The translations under genes were made by a program, and so were the position numbers. Of a stretch of DNA of 57,192 nucleotides, positions 34,598 through 41,517 are shown piece after piece; the stretch's first letter is position 1, and every line of letters begins with the position of its first letter. The stretch is from the NCBI GenBank assembly GCA_934162265.1, contig CAKPHZ010000006.1, positions 1-57,192 of the forward strand. Reading direction: 5' to 3'. This stretch comes from an uncultured Bacilli bacterium (GTDB lineage Bacteria; Bacillota_I; Bacilli_A; RF39; UBA660). The notes under the pieces were generated by a model that was not told the DNA's origin, ran no database searches, and saw only the letters and a list, made by a program, of their open reading frames with translations.

Positions 34598-35164
34598 CTA
34601 TCTTTTTTTATTTAAATAAGTTTTAATTAAGTCAGCATCCATTAAATTTTCTGGAATTTCGTTGTGATAAAAAAATTGTGATCTTTTTGTTTCTAAATCC
34701 CCTTTCAATTTGTTTTCATCACTTATAGATACATGAGCTAGATATAGTGAAGTGTTAGTGTAAACAATATCTCCATTGGGATAACTATTTTTTCTTGTTG
34801 CTCCTGATAATGTACCTATTAATTCTAATTCATTTGAATTTAATTTTAGTCCTGTTTCTTCATAGACTTCTCTCACTACTGTCACTCTTAAATCTTCTCC
34901 CAGTTCTTGTCATCCACCGGCTAGTCCCATTGTTTCTATCCGTTTTTTCTTGTAATAGTATTTGTACTTGGCCATTTTTTATAATGATAGCAGAACTATT
35001 TGAATAAATGGAATATTATTAATTCTCTCATTTAGTGCTATTCTAAATAGAACAGGATATCCGCTATATTTAGCACTTAATTCTAATAATTCTTATTCAT
35101 TTAAACTCATTGTTAATTGGACCAATTCTTCATATGTGTATTCTCCCGTTTTTTTGTAATCCAT
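34598..35164 (-). pseudogene. Nudix hydrolase pseudogene
   Basis: A decayed NUDIX gene. The original ATG at 35164 still has a GGAGG RBS. The first lesion is an in-frame TAA at 35093-35095 within MSLNE-stop-ELLELSAKYSG. The reading then shifts frame in the region coding SSAIIIKNGQVQILLQ. A TGA at 34910-34912 interrupts the Nudix box between GLAGG and QELGED. The remaining VVREVYEETGL and the C-terminal 95 residues are open. At least three separate disruptions rule out a sequencing slip or simple recoding. The intact ancestor would have been about 185 residues, acting on a nucleoside-diphosphate derivative. Confidence 0.85.
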
Positions 35165-35235
35165 TACTACCTCCTATGTATAACATAAAAAGTAAGTTAT
35201 TAATTATATTAACTAATACTTCTTTTGAATAATTA

Positions 35236-35502
35236 TTAAGGATTCATAGGAATGGCATTATCTACAATATTAGTAATTATATTCCATTCTTCTTTGGTTG
35301 TTGGTTCTCCTAAAAATGGATTAGGAAGATTAGGATCATAAATTGCAGCATAGAATCTTAATTTATTGTTATTATCCATCGTATTATCAGTATAAATAAC
35401 GTAATCTTTATTATTATTTGGACTTTTAAATGTTAAAATGACATCATAATCCACTTTGATTCCATTTGATAATATTGTAAATATTTTTTTATTACCTAGC
35501 AT
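35236..35502 (-). CDS. DUF1292-like small protein
   Basis: An 88-residue protein. VDYDVILTFKSPNNNKDYVIYTDNTMDNNNKLRFYAAIYDP followed by the closing helix TKEEWNIITNIVDNAI gives the DUF1292 pattern, similar to the protein at 14167-14451. It overlaps by 11 bases the coiled-coil gene upstream of it. In the other locus the order is reversed (DUF1292 first, coiled coil second). Function unknown. Confidence 0.6.
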   Translation of the reverse strand: MLGNKKIFTILSNGIKVDYDVILTFKSPNNNKDYVIYTDNTMDNNNKLRFYAAIYDPNLPNPFLGEPTTKEEWNIITNIVDNAIPMNP

Positions 35503-35872
35503 TTTTATCCCCCATTTTCGTTAATGTTTTAATTAATCCTTGTCTTTCTGTGTTAATTTTTGTTAATTCAGTTGTTGTTTCTGTTTCCTTACGAATAAAT
35601 TCTTGAATATCTTTATTTCTTTCTTCTATTAGTGTAGATGCTTTTTCATTAAGTTCCCTTAATTTTTGATATTCTTCATCTGTTATTATTATTGAATTTT
35701 GTTGATTAGAAGAAATATTTTTTTGAATTAAATCTTTTAATTGTAATGTTTGAAGGTTTAAAATTGATGATAGATCTAAGTTGGTATTATTATTTAAATA
35801 GAATGTATAAATTTTGCCTGATTTAATATGAGGATTTTTGGGAATATAATATATTTTTGCTTGACTATTCAT
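35492..35872 (-). CDS. Small coiled-coil protein
   Basis: A 126-residue protein, unrecognised. An N-terminal beta-like stretch (AKIYYIPKNPHIKSGKIYTFYLNN) is followed by a helix and then a coiled coil (about 65-120) rich in Glu, Lys, Arg and Thr. No signal peptide or membrane segment. It is the first gene of a two-gene unit with the DUF1292-like protein and has a GGAGGTAGCA RBS. Confidence 0.6.
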   Translation of the reverse strand: MNSQAKIYYIPKNPHIKSGKIYTFYLNNNTNLDLSSILNLQTLQLKDLIQKNISSNQQNSIIITDEEYQKLRELNEKASTLIEERNKDIQEFIRKETETTTELTKINTERQGLIKTLTKMGDKNAR

Positions 35873-35961
35873 TGCTACCTCCTTTGTTATAATATAACCA
35901 TTTTTGGGATAATTATTTATTTTTTTTACTCTGTATGTTAAAATTAATTTAGGAGGATAAA

Positions 35962-36333
35962 ATGAAGAAGTTATTGATTATTACCTTGTGTATATTTTTA
36001 CTAAGTGGCTGTGGGGAGAACAAAAATACTGATTCTTCTAGTGGATCTGTTAATTATATGGAAGCTAAAGAAAAAATAATTAATGATGGTGCTATTCTTT
36101 TAGATGTTCGTACTGAAGAAGAATACAATGAAAAACATATTGATGGTGCTAGTTTATTACCTTTAGATGAAATTGATATTGATCATATTTCTCAGTTAGT
36201 TAGTGATAAAGATACTCCGATTATTGTCTATTGTAAGAGTGGTAATCGTAGTCAACAGGCTAGAGAAAAATTAATTGCATTAGGTTATAGTAAAGTTTAT
36301 GACTTAGGAGCGATGAGTAATTGGAAAGAATAA
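35962..36333 (+). CDS. Rhodanese-domain lipoprotein
   Basis: A 123-residue exported lipoprotein. The signal peptide ends in the lipobox LLSGC (Cys at 17), after which a short Ser/Asn/Asp linker leads to one rhodanese domain. The domain has LLDVRTEEEYNEKHIDGA and the active-site loop YCKSGNRSQQA with its Cys. It probably handles sulfane sulfur or thiols on the outer face of the membrane. It is a single-gene unit with AGGAGG before the ATG and an exceptional terminator made of two DnaA boxes. Confidence 0.88.
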   Translation: MKKLLIITLCIFLLSGCGENKNTDSSSGSVNYMEAKEKIINDGAILLDVRTEEEYNEKHIDGASLLPLDEIDIDHISQLVSDKDTPIIVYCKSGNRSQQAREKLIALGYSKVYDLGAMSNWKE

Positions 36334-36367
36334 AGTTATCCACAAGTAACTGTGGATAACTTTTTTT
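36334..36367 (+). terminator. Terminator whose arms are two inverted DnaA boxes
   Basis: AGTTATCCACA and TGTGGATAACT form an 11-bp perfect stem around AGTAAC, followed by TTTTTTT. Each arm contains a perfect DnaA box, TTATCCACA, at 36336-36344 and inverted at 36351-36359. The stem starts directly after the rhodanese stop codon. Confidence 0.8.
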
Positions 36368-36462
36368 AAAAAAAGAAGCAATATAAGTATTTTCCCTATA
36401 TTGCCTAATTTAATATTTATATTTTTTGTATGTTGATGCCTTGATTGCCAAACCTTTTTCTT

Positions 36463-37626
36463 TTATTTTTCAAAAGCAGTGAATGATAACATTAATCCAC
36501 CAGTAGTATTTGTTTGGTCATCATCTGTGTAACCATATTCACCGAAAGTAAATGCTACTAAGAATGGAACATCTCCTGCTTCTTTCTTTAATTGTTCATA
36601 TACTTCGTTCATTCTATCTCCGATTCCTAAACGACGTCCTCCACAGTGAATTAATAAGTAACCAGCAGCATTTGGACATTTTTTCTTTAATTCTTTTAAA
36701 GTTTTTCCTGTTGAATTGATTAATTCATCAACAATTGCTTCCATTCTGATTACAGTTGTTCCTACTGCTAGATTTGCTCCAATGTTCATTGATTTATCAT
36801 CATTTCCATTCATTGGGTGACGAATTGCAGTTAAATTTCCTAATCTATCTTTTACACCTAATGGACTTGTAATTGTTGTTACTAAAAGATTTCCACCAGT
36901 TACTGCTTCATCATCTAGTCCTCTCCAATTTTTATATTTGTCTAGAGCTGGTTCTCCATCAATTTCTGCTAATACTCTTGTATCATTTAATTTTGTGATG
37001 ATACCCATATCTTTTGTTTCGTTATATGCTCCTGTATAAACAGTTGCAATATCATTAGCAGTATAGAAGAATGCAGCTACAACTCCATCATTGAAAATTG
37101 TATCATTATAGAAAATTGACCATTTTCCTTCTACTGTGTTATCAGCAGCACTACCTCCAAAGCATGGTACACGACCGATAACGTCTTGAATACCTTTAAT
37201 ATATTCTTCTTCTTCAGCAGGTGATGCACTCATAAAGAAATAATCTGGTGCATAATCAAGTCCTGCTTTTTCTAAAGCTTTTTTTGCTACTTCGCGGCCT
37301 GTTTCTCTGGCACTTTTTCCTTTTGCCATTCCATAGCATGCTACTGTTAAATCATCTCCACCTAATGTTAACATACCAGCAGTACCATCTTCATCGATCA
37401 TATATCCATCTGGTGTAATAATTCCTGCTGATGAAGTACATCCAATAACATCTACATCTTTCGCTACAGATTTAATTCCTTCCATTAATTTTTTTTGATC
37501 ATAGCCTACAGAATTGAATAATAAACCAATTTTAGCTCTTATTCCTTCGGTTGCTTTTGTAGCAGTTTCTTTTCCTGCTTCGTAAGCATCTTTATTTTTA
37601 CTATAACCAACTTTTGAGTTTAACAT
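36463..37626 (-). CDS. FIST-domain sensory protein
   Basis: A 387-residue soluble protein made of FIST_N (about 25-200, from IGLLFNSVGYDQKKL and DVIGCTSSAGI to CFGGSAADN) and FIST_C (about 230-380, including YLLIHCGGRRLGIGDRM and AFTFGEYGYTDDD). FIST is a proposed ligand-sensing domain often fused to kinases or cyclases; here it stands alone, so it may work through a partner. Gly and Ala content is higher and the codons are richer in G/C than the neighbours, suggesting high expression or a conserved role. The transcript begins with a hairpin at 37662-37677. RBS AAGGAGGAA. Confidence 0.88.
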   Translation of the reverse strand: MLNSKVGYSKNKDAYEAGKETATKATEGIRAKIGLLFNSVGYDQKKLMEGIKSVAKDVDVIGCTSSAGIITPDGYMIDEDGTAGMLTLGGDDLTVACYGMAKGKSARETGREVAKKALEKAGLDYAPDYFFMSASPAEEEEYIKGIQDVIGRVPCFGGSAADNTVEGKWSIFYNDTIFNDGVVAAFFYTANDIATVYTGAYNETKDMGIITKLNDTRVLAEIDGEPALDKYKNWRGLDDEAVTGGNLLVTTITSPLGVKDRLGNLTAIRHPMNGNDDKSMNIGANLAVGTTVIRMEAIVDELINSTGKTLKELKKKCPNAAGYLLIHCGGRRLGIGDRMNEVYEQLKKEAGDVPFLVAFTFGEYGYTDDDQTNTTGGLMLSFTAFEK

Positions 37627-37661
37627 AAATATTCCTCCTTTTTAGATTATTATGTCTTCTT

Positions 37662-37677
37662 AATACCCTCCGGTATT
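37662..37677 (-). promoter_or_regulatory. Hairpin at the very 5' end of the FIST transcript
   Basis: AATACC and GGTATT form a perfect stem around CTCC. The predicted transcription start is at about 37679, so the hairpin would occupy the first bases of the RNA or act as a DNA operator. Confidence 0.55.
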
Positions 37678-37685
37678 ATAGTTAA

Positions 37686-37715
37686 ATTATAGCATAATAA
37701 AATTTCATTTGTAAA
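37686..37715 (-). promoter_or_regulatory. Promoter of the FIST gene
   Basis: TTTACA at 37710-37715 and TATAAT at 37686-37691 with an 18-base spacer on the minus strand. Confidence 0.6.
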
Positions 37716-37756
37716 TAAAATTTTATTGGTTTACAAAAATATCAAATTTAATAGTA

Positions 37757-37790
37757 AAAAAACTGTCATAATCAATCATGACAGTTTTTA
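37757..37790 (-). terminator. Terminator downstream of dCMP deaminase
   Basis: AAAAACTGTCAT and ATGACAGTTTTT form a stem of about 12 bp. The T-run continues on the minus strand. It is about 95 bases past the stop codon. Confidence 0.7.
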
Positions 37791-37884
37791 TAGATTTCTT
37801 AAAGATTAGATATAAGGCAAATAACATCCTAAATTTTTATATATTATCCATTTAAAATTTATTAAAATTAGTTAAAAATAAGTA

Positions 37885-38391
37885 TTATTTTAAATTAAGT
37901 GTTAATACTCTTCTTTTTTCTTTTGGATATTCAATAAACTTGACATCACATTTTTCTAACATCATTTTAGATGCTTGTGTTCCTTCTGTATGTTGATATT
38001 TATCTGATAAATAAATAATTTCTTTAATTCCATTTTGAATGATTAATTTTGTACATTCATTACAAGGAAATAAAGTGACATATAATTTTGCTCCTTCTAA
38101 GTCTTTTTTATTTCCTCTAAAATTAGATATTGCATTTAATTCGGCATGGCAAACAAATGGATACTTAGTATTTAAAAATTCACCTTCTCTATCCCATGGA
38201 AAATATTTGTCTTCAAATCCATTTGGTGCTCCATTATATCCAATAGATAAAATTCGATTGTCAGCACTTACTATACATGCTCCTACTTGAGTAGATGGAT
38301 CTTTACTTCTCATTGCAGATAATTCTGCTACTCCCATAAAATATTCATCCCAACTTAAATAGTCTAATCTTTGTTTATTAAATTCTTTCAC
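37885..38391 (-). CDS. dCMP deaminase (ComEB-like)
   Basis: A 168-residue zinc-dependent deaminase that converts dCMP to dUMP for thymidylate synthesis. The zinc and catalytic residues are CHAELNA (H82, E84) and LFPCNEC (C110, C113). The N-terminal RLDYLSWDEYFMGVAELSAMRSKDPSTQVGACIV and the extra insert around YFPWDREGEF are typical of the deoxycytidylate branch. RBS AAGGAAGATAG. It is divergent from the DUF5661-like gene at 38467. Confidence 0.92.
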   Translation of the reverse strand: MKEFNKQRLDYLSWDEYFMGVAELSAMRSKDPSTQVGACIVSADNRILSIGYNGAPNGFEDKYFPWDREGEFLNTKYPFVCHAELNAISNFRGNKKDLEGAKLYVTLFPCNECTKLIIQNGIKEIIYLSDKYQHTEGTQASKMMLEKCDVKFIEYPKEKRRVLTLNLK

Positions 38392-38466
38392 TTCTATCTT
38401 CCTTTCTTAAGTTTAAGTTTAGCATAAAAATACTTGCAAACGCATATTATTTACTGGTGATTAATA

Positions 38467-38739
38467 ATGTTTACTTTGAGAGATGCTGTATATGTTGCAA
38501 ATGAATTAGGTATTAATTTTGACCGCTTTTCTATTCAAGATTTAATTACTGGATTAAATATGGAATTAGAACATGGCTATCAAAATCCTACTACTAATAT
38601 TACTAATAATGATTTATTACTTACTGCTAAAATTGTACTTGCCCATTTAAAAGAGTTTCCTAATTATTATAACAATGAATATGGACTTCCTGCTATGGAA
38701 AGAGAATTAAAAAAACATCTTATAGAAGAGTATTCTTAA
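38467..38739 (+). CDS. DUF5661-like small protein
   Basis: A 90-residue helical protein. The pattern ANELGINFDRFSIQDLITGLNMELEHGYQNPTTNIT followed by AKIVLAHLKEFPNYY and AMERELKKH matches DUF5661, a family without known function found in bacteria and phages. The conserved ELEHG and AHLKEFPDYY-type motifs contain His and acidic residues that could bind metal. RBS GGTGATT. Its last codons form part of a bidirectional terminator. Confidence 0.7.
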   Translation: MFTLRDAVYVANELGINFDRFSIQDLITGLNMELEHGYQNPTTNITNNDLLLTAKIVLAHLKEFPNYYNNEYGLPAMERELKKHLIEEYS

Positions 38740-38760
38740 AATACTGATAAGATGTTTTTT
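38713..38760. terminator. Bidirectional terminator spanning the 3' end of the DUF5661-like gene
   Basis: AAAACATCTTAT pairs with ATAAGATGTTTT and inside it AGTATT pairs with AATACT. It separates this plus-strand gene from the lipid kinase (minus). Confidence 0.7.
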
Positions 38761-39685
38761 AATTTTTATTTTGGAATAATTTAGAGATATTTTTTTTAGG
38801 AACTAATATTTTGATATTTTTTTGAATTTGTATATGATAGGTATCATTTTTTGCTTTTTCTAGTTTCTCACCATCAATGCACCAAGTTTTATTTTCTGCA
38901 TTATTAATAGTTAATTTAATTTCGTTTGTTTTATAAAAATAAATTCCTGGTACTTTGCTTGGATCATACATTGTTAGAAAGTATAGACTTTTTAGAATGT
39001 CTTTCTTTTTGCTAATAGTGCAAAGAACAACTTCAAATTTATTATCATCTAATAAAACATCTTTATAAATATTTTTTACTCCTGCTATATGATTGGCATT
39101 AGAAATGATAATAAAAGAAAACAAACCTCTGTATTTTTCTCCATTTACTTCATAGCTGACATCATATAACTTAGTTTTTTGAAAAAACGTTTGGAATGCT
39201 CCTTTTAAATAAGCTAAATGTCCTATTTTCTTTTTTAATAGTCTTGGAGTATCATAGGCAATATTGGTATATTTTCCGAATCCTGCTACATAAATAAAAG
39301 GATGTTTATTGATTAATCCAATATCAAAATCTTTAATTTTTCCATTTAAAGATAGCTTTATATTAGAAAGAATATCTTTTGTATATCCTAGCATTGCACC
39401 AATATCGTTGGTTGTTCCTACTGGAATATGAGTTAGGAGCAAAGGATTTTTTCTCTTCAAGTTTCCTGTCATTACTTCATTAAAAGTACCATCTCCACCA
39501 AAAGACATAACTAAATCAACATTTGGCAGTTTTTCTACCATTTTAATTGCATGACCTTTATACTTTGTTTTTTGAAAAAATACTTCATCATACTTTGCTT
39601 TTACTAACTTTTCTATTTCTGGTAAATATTTTTCAACTTCTTTTCTACCAGAGTTAGGATTATAGATAATTATACATTTTTTCAT
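38759..39685 (-). CDS. Diacylglycerol/lipid kinase family protein (DgkB/YegS-like)
   Basis: A 308-residue soluble lipid kinase. The N-terminal IIYNPNSGRKEVEKYL, the nucleotide-binding SFGGDGTFNEVM near 62, and the PVGTTNDIGAMLG segment are family signatures. The C-terminal beta-sandwich ends in WCIDGEKL. It probably phosphorylates diacylglycerol to recycle it into phospholipid synthesis after lipoteichoic acid formation. In most DgkB the motif is GTxND(F/L)A; here it is GTTNDIGA. It forms a single-gene unit. Confidence 0.88.
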   Translation of the reverse strand: MKKCIIIYNPNSGRKEVEKYLPEIEKLVKAKYDEVFFQKTKYKGHAIKMVEKLPNVDLVMSFGGDGTFNEVMTGNLKRKNPLLLTHIPVGTTNDIGAMLGYTKDILSNIKLSLNGKIKDFDIGLINKHPFIYVAGFGKYTNIAYDTPRLLKKKIGHLAYLKGAFQTFFQKTKLYDVSYEVNGEKYRGLFSFIIISNANHIAGVKNIYKDVLLDDNKFEVVLCTISKKKDILKSLYFLTMYDPSKVPGIYFYKTNEIKLTINNAENKTWCIDGEKLEKAKNDTYHIQIQKNIKILVPKKNISKLFQNKN

Positions 39686-39747
39686 TTGGTACTCCTTTCT
39701 TTTTTTATTGTAACATATTTTTATAGAAAATATTTAATTATAATAAA

Positions 39748-39773
39748 ATCACATCTAAAATTTTAGATGTGAT
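39748..39773 (-). terminator. Terminator of the rpsF-ssb-rpsR operon
   Basis: A perfect 26-bp palindrome, ATCACATCTAAAA with its complement, followed on the minus strand by TTTATTAT. It lies 14 bases past the rpsR stop. Confidence 0.75.
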
Positions 39774-39786
39774 TCAATTTTAATTC

Positions 39787-40005
39787 TTATTTACAAAATG
39801 GAATAAATCCCATGAATCTTGCTAATTTTACTTGTTTTGCTACTTCTCTTTGGTGTTTAGCACATGTACCAGTAACTCTTCTTGGTAAGATTTTTCCGTT
39901 TTCACTAATATATTTACTAATGATTGGAACATCTTTATAATCTACTGATTTTCCAGCACACATATGACATATTTTTTTTCTTCTTTTACCGCGAAATTCT
40001 GCCAT
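39787..40005 (-). CDS. rpsR: 30S ribosomal protein S18
   Basis: A 72-residue ribosomal protein that pairs with S6 on the platform of the small subunit. KICHMCAGKSVDYKDV near the N-terminus has the CxxC of the zinc-type S18, and the core LPRRVTGTCAKHQREVAKQVKLARFMGFIPF is diagnostic. It is the last gene of the operon, 15 bases after ssb. RBS AAGGAGGAAA. Confidence 0.97.
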   Translation of the reverse strand: MAEFRGKRRKKICHMCAGKSVDYKDVPIISKYISENGKILPRRVTGTCAKHQREVAKQVKLARFMGFIPFCK

Positions 40006-40020
40006 TATTTTTCCTCCTTT

Positions 40021-40545
40021 TTAAAAAGGTAAATCGTTATCACTAATTTCTATTTCTTCTCCAAATGAAGCAAATGGATCCTTTTCTTCTTCAACATTCA
40101 TTGTTTGGTTTGATTTTTGTGGTTCATTTGATGTTGTTGAACCATTATCACCTGCAAAATCATATGGAGTTCTTTCTACTGGTGGCTCTGGCATAGAGTT
40201 AAAATTATTTCCTCCTGCAACAGCATTTCTTGACTCTAAGAATTGAACATTAGTTGCTACAACTTCTGTAACATAAACTTTTCTACCTTCATTATTATCA
40301 TAATTTCTTGTTTGTATTCTTCCTTCTACTGCAATCAATCTTCCCTTTGTCATGTATTTCCCTACATTTTCAGCAGTTTTATCCCATACAACTACATTAA
40401 TAAAATCTGCTTCTCTTTGACCTGATGCTTGATTAGTAAAAGGTCTGTCGATTGCTACAGTAAATTGACATACAGCACGATTAGAACTTGTATATCTTAA
40501 TTCTGGATCTCTGGTTAATCTTCCGATTAATATTGCTTTGTTCAT
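40021..40545 (-). CDS. ssb: Single-stranded DNA-binding protein (housekeeping)
   Basis: A 174-residue SSB, the essential coat of single-stranded DNA at forks. The OB-fold (1-110) has MNKAILIGRLTRDPELRYTSSNRAVCQFTVAIDRPF, DFINVVVWDKTAENVGKYMTKGRLIAVEGRI and VTEVVATNVQFLE. A flexible Asn/Pro/Ser linker leads to the acidic tip EISDNDLPF that binds partner proteins. It is placed between rpsF and rpsR as in Bacillus. The basic-tailed paralogue at 19160 lacks this tip. Confidence 0.97.
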   Translation of the reverse strand: MNKAILIGRLTRDPELRYTSSNRAVCQFTVAIDRPFTNQASGQREADFINVVVWDKTAENVGKYMTKGRLIAVEGRIQTRNYDNNEGRKVYVTEVVATNVQFLESRNAVAGGNNFNSMPEPPVERTPYDFAGDNGSTTSNEPQKSNQTMNVEEEKDPFASFGEEIEISDNDLPF

Positions 40546-40556
40546 ATTACTTCTCC

Positions 40557-40847
40557 TTAATCCTCAATTTTTAATACTAAGTGTCTAACAACATTTTCAT
40601 CGATTCTAGCAACACGATCAAATTCTTTTGTTGCTTCGTTTGAAGATGTTTCAATGTTATATAGATAGTAGTAACCAGATTTCATTTTTTTAATTTCGTA
40701 GGCAAATTCTTTTTGGCCTAATTCTTTTGATAATGTAATAGTAGCCTTATTATCTGTTAATGTTTTTTCTAAAGCTGAAACTGTTGCTTTTCTTGCATCT
40801 TCATCTACATCTGGTCTTACGATAAACATAATTTCATATTTATTCAT
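40557..40847 (-). CDS. rpsF: 30S ribosomal protein S6
   Basis: A 96-residue ribosomal protein: MNKYEIMFIVRPDVDEDARKA, the KKMKSGYYYLYNIETS strand and the RIDENVVRHLVLKIED end are typical. The ATG at 40847 is preceded by AAGGAGGTGG; an earlier in-frame ATG would run through the leader RNA and is rejected. It is the first gene of the rpsF-ssb-rpsR operon and is preceded by a hairpin that fits the S6:S18 autoregulatory motif. Confidence 0.96.
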   Translation of the reverse strand: MNKYEIMFIVRPDVDEDARKATVSALEKTLTDNKATITLSKELGQKEFAYEIKKMKSGYYYLYNIETSSNEATKEFDRVARIDENVVRHLVLKIED

Positions 40848-40869
40848 CTTTTCCACCTCCTTATGGTCT

Positions 40870-40900
40870 GTTCGGCTTAATTTAAAATTAAGCAAGGAAC
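40870..40900 (-). promoter_or_regulatory. S6:S18 ribosomal-protein leader RNA motif
   Basis: On the minus strand GTTCCTT, a stem GCTTAATTT/AAATTAAGC, then CCGAAC lie about 25-50 bases upstream of the rpsF ATG. GTTC pairs with GAAC and leaves the CCG side of an asymmetric loop unpaired, which is the described S6:S18-binding feature. The S6-S18 dimer is expected to bind and repress its own operon. Confidence 0.7.
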
Positions 40901-40915
40901 TTTCGTTCGACTGAT

Positions 40916-40945
40916 ATTATATCATAAATTAATTAGATAAGTAAA
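40916..40945 (-). promoter_or_regulatory. Promoter of the rpsF operon
   Basis: TTTACT at 40940-40945 and TATAAT at 40916-40921 with an 18-base spacer on the minus strand, just upstream of the leader hairpin. Confidence 0.6.
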
Positions 40946-40965
40946 TGATATTTTTATATTTTATT

Positions 40966-41009
40966 AAAATACTGATATGAATTTTGTTTCTTGATATTAA
41001 GTATTTTTA
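40966..41009 (-). terminator. Terminator of the WXG/propeller/lipoprotein cassette
   Basis: AAAATACT pairs with AAGTATTTT and inside ATAT with ATAT across a long AT loop. The stem overlaps the stop codon of the lipoprotein gene. The stem is imperfect. Confidence 0.5.
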
Positions 41010-41501
41010 ATGTATTTTATTTTTTTCTAATGATTCTGAATAAATATCATAACTTTTTGTTTTATAATCTATTTCTAATGTTTTAAATTCTCCAGGAGCA
41101 TCAATTGTGAATTCTCCTTCTATTCCTAAATATTCTGAATAAAATTTATACTCTCCTGGAGATAGTGTTGATGTAGGGATATTTTCATCACTAATTACTA
41201 CTCCATATCCTACTCCTTTATCATCATAGAAAATTAATTCATCTGCTTTTCTATTTAAATCTGAATTTATTTTATCTATATATTCTATATTATCAAATTT
41301 AATATCTAAGGCACCTTTTGTTTTTAATTTTTCTTCTAATGGTATTTTATAAGAAGCTATATCATTTTCTTCTGATTGTTCCATCTCTTCTTCATAACTG
41401 TATGTATTCCCACATCCAGTTAAACTTGCTCCAATTAAAATTCCTACCATTAGTTTGAAAGTTTTATTTTTATATTTTTTAATATCATATATTTTTAACA
41501 T
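41007..41501 (-). CDS. Lipoprotein of unknown function, last gene of a T7SS-like cassette
   Basis: A 164-residue predicted lipoprotein. A basic N-terminus and a hydrophobic segment end in the lipobox GASLTGC (Cys at 30), followed by an acidic linker. The mature part is beta-rich: a strand-turn pattern with LSPGEYKFYSEYLGIEGEFTIDAPGEFKTLEIDYKTKSYDIY. No family is recognised. It is 16 bases after the propeller gene and shares its transcript. In LXG toxin operons a lipoprotein at this place can be an immunity protein, but that is only an analogy. RBS GGTGATAAA. Confidence 0.7.
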   Translation of the reverse strand: MLKIYDIKKYKNKTFKLMVGILIGASLTGCGNTYSYEEEMEQSEENDIASYKIPLEEKLKTKGALDIKFDNIEYIDKINSDLNRKADELIFYDDKGVGYGVVISDENIPTSTLSPGEYKFYSEYLGIEGEFTIDAPGEFKTLEIDYKTKSYDIYSESLEKNKIH

Positions 41502-41517
41502 TTTATCACCATCATTC

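Noticed and set aside
34905..34915. TGA inside the Nudix box read as Trp, suggesting genetic code 4
   Set aside because: Other lesions (TAA and a frame change) also disrupt this gene. marR ends in TGA, Trp is TGG in all intact genes, and the only tRNA-Trp seen has anticodon CCA.
36334..36367. Chromosomal origin of replication at the paired DnaA boxes
   Set aside because: Only two boxes forming a terminator stem with a T-run, no DNA-unwinding element cluster and no dnaA or dnaN nearby.
38039..38290. Plus-strand open frame opposite the dCMP deaminase gene
   Set aside because: Antisense shadow of a conserved enzyme, without a ribosome binding site.
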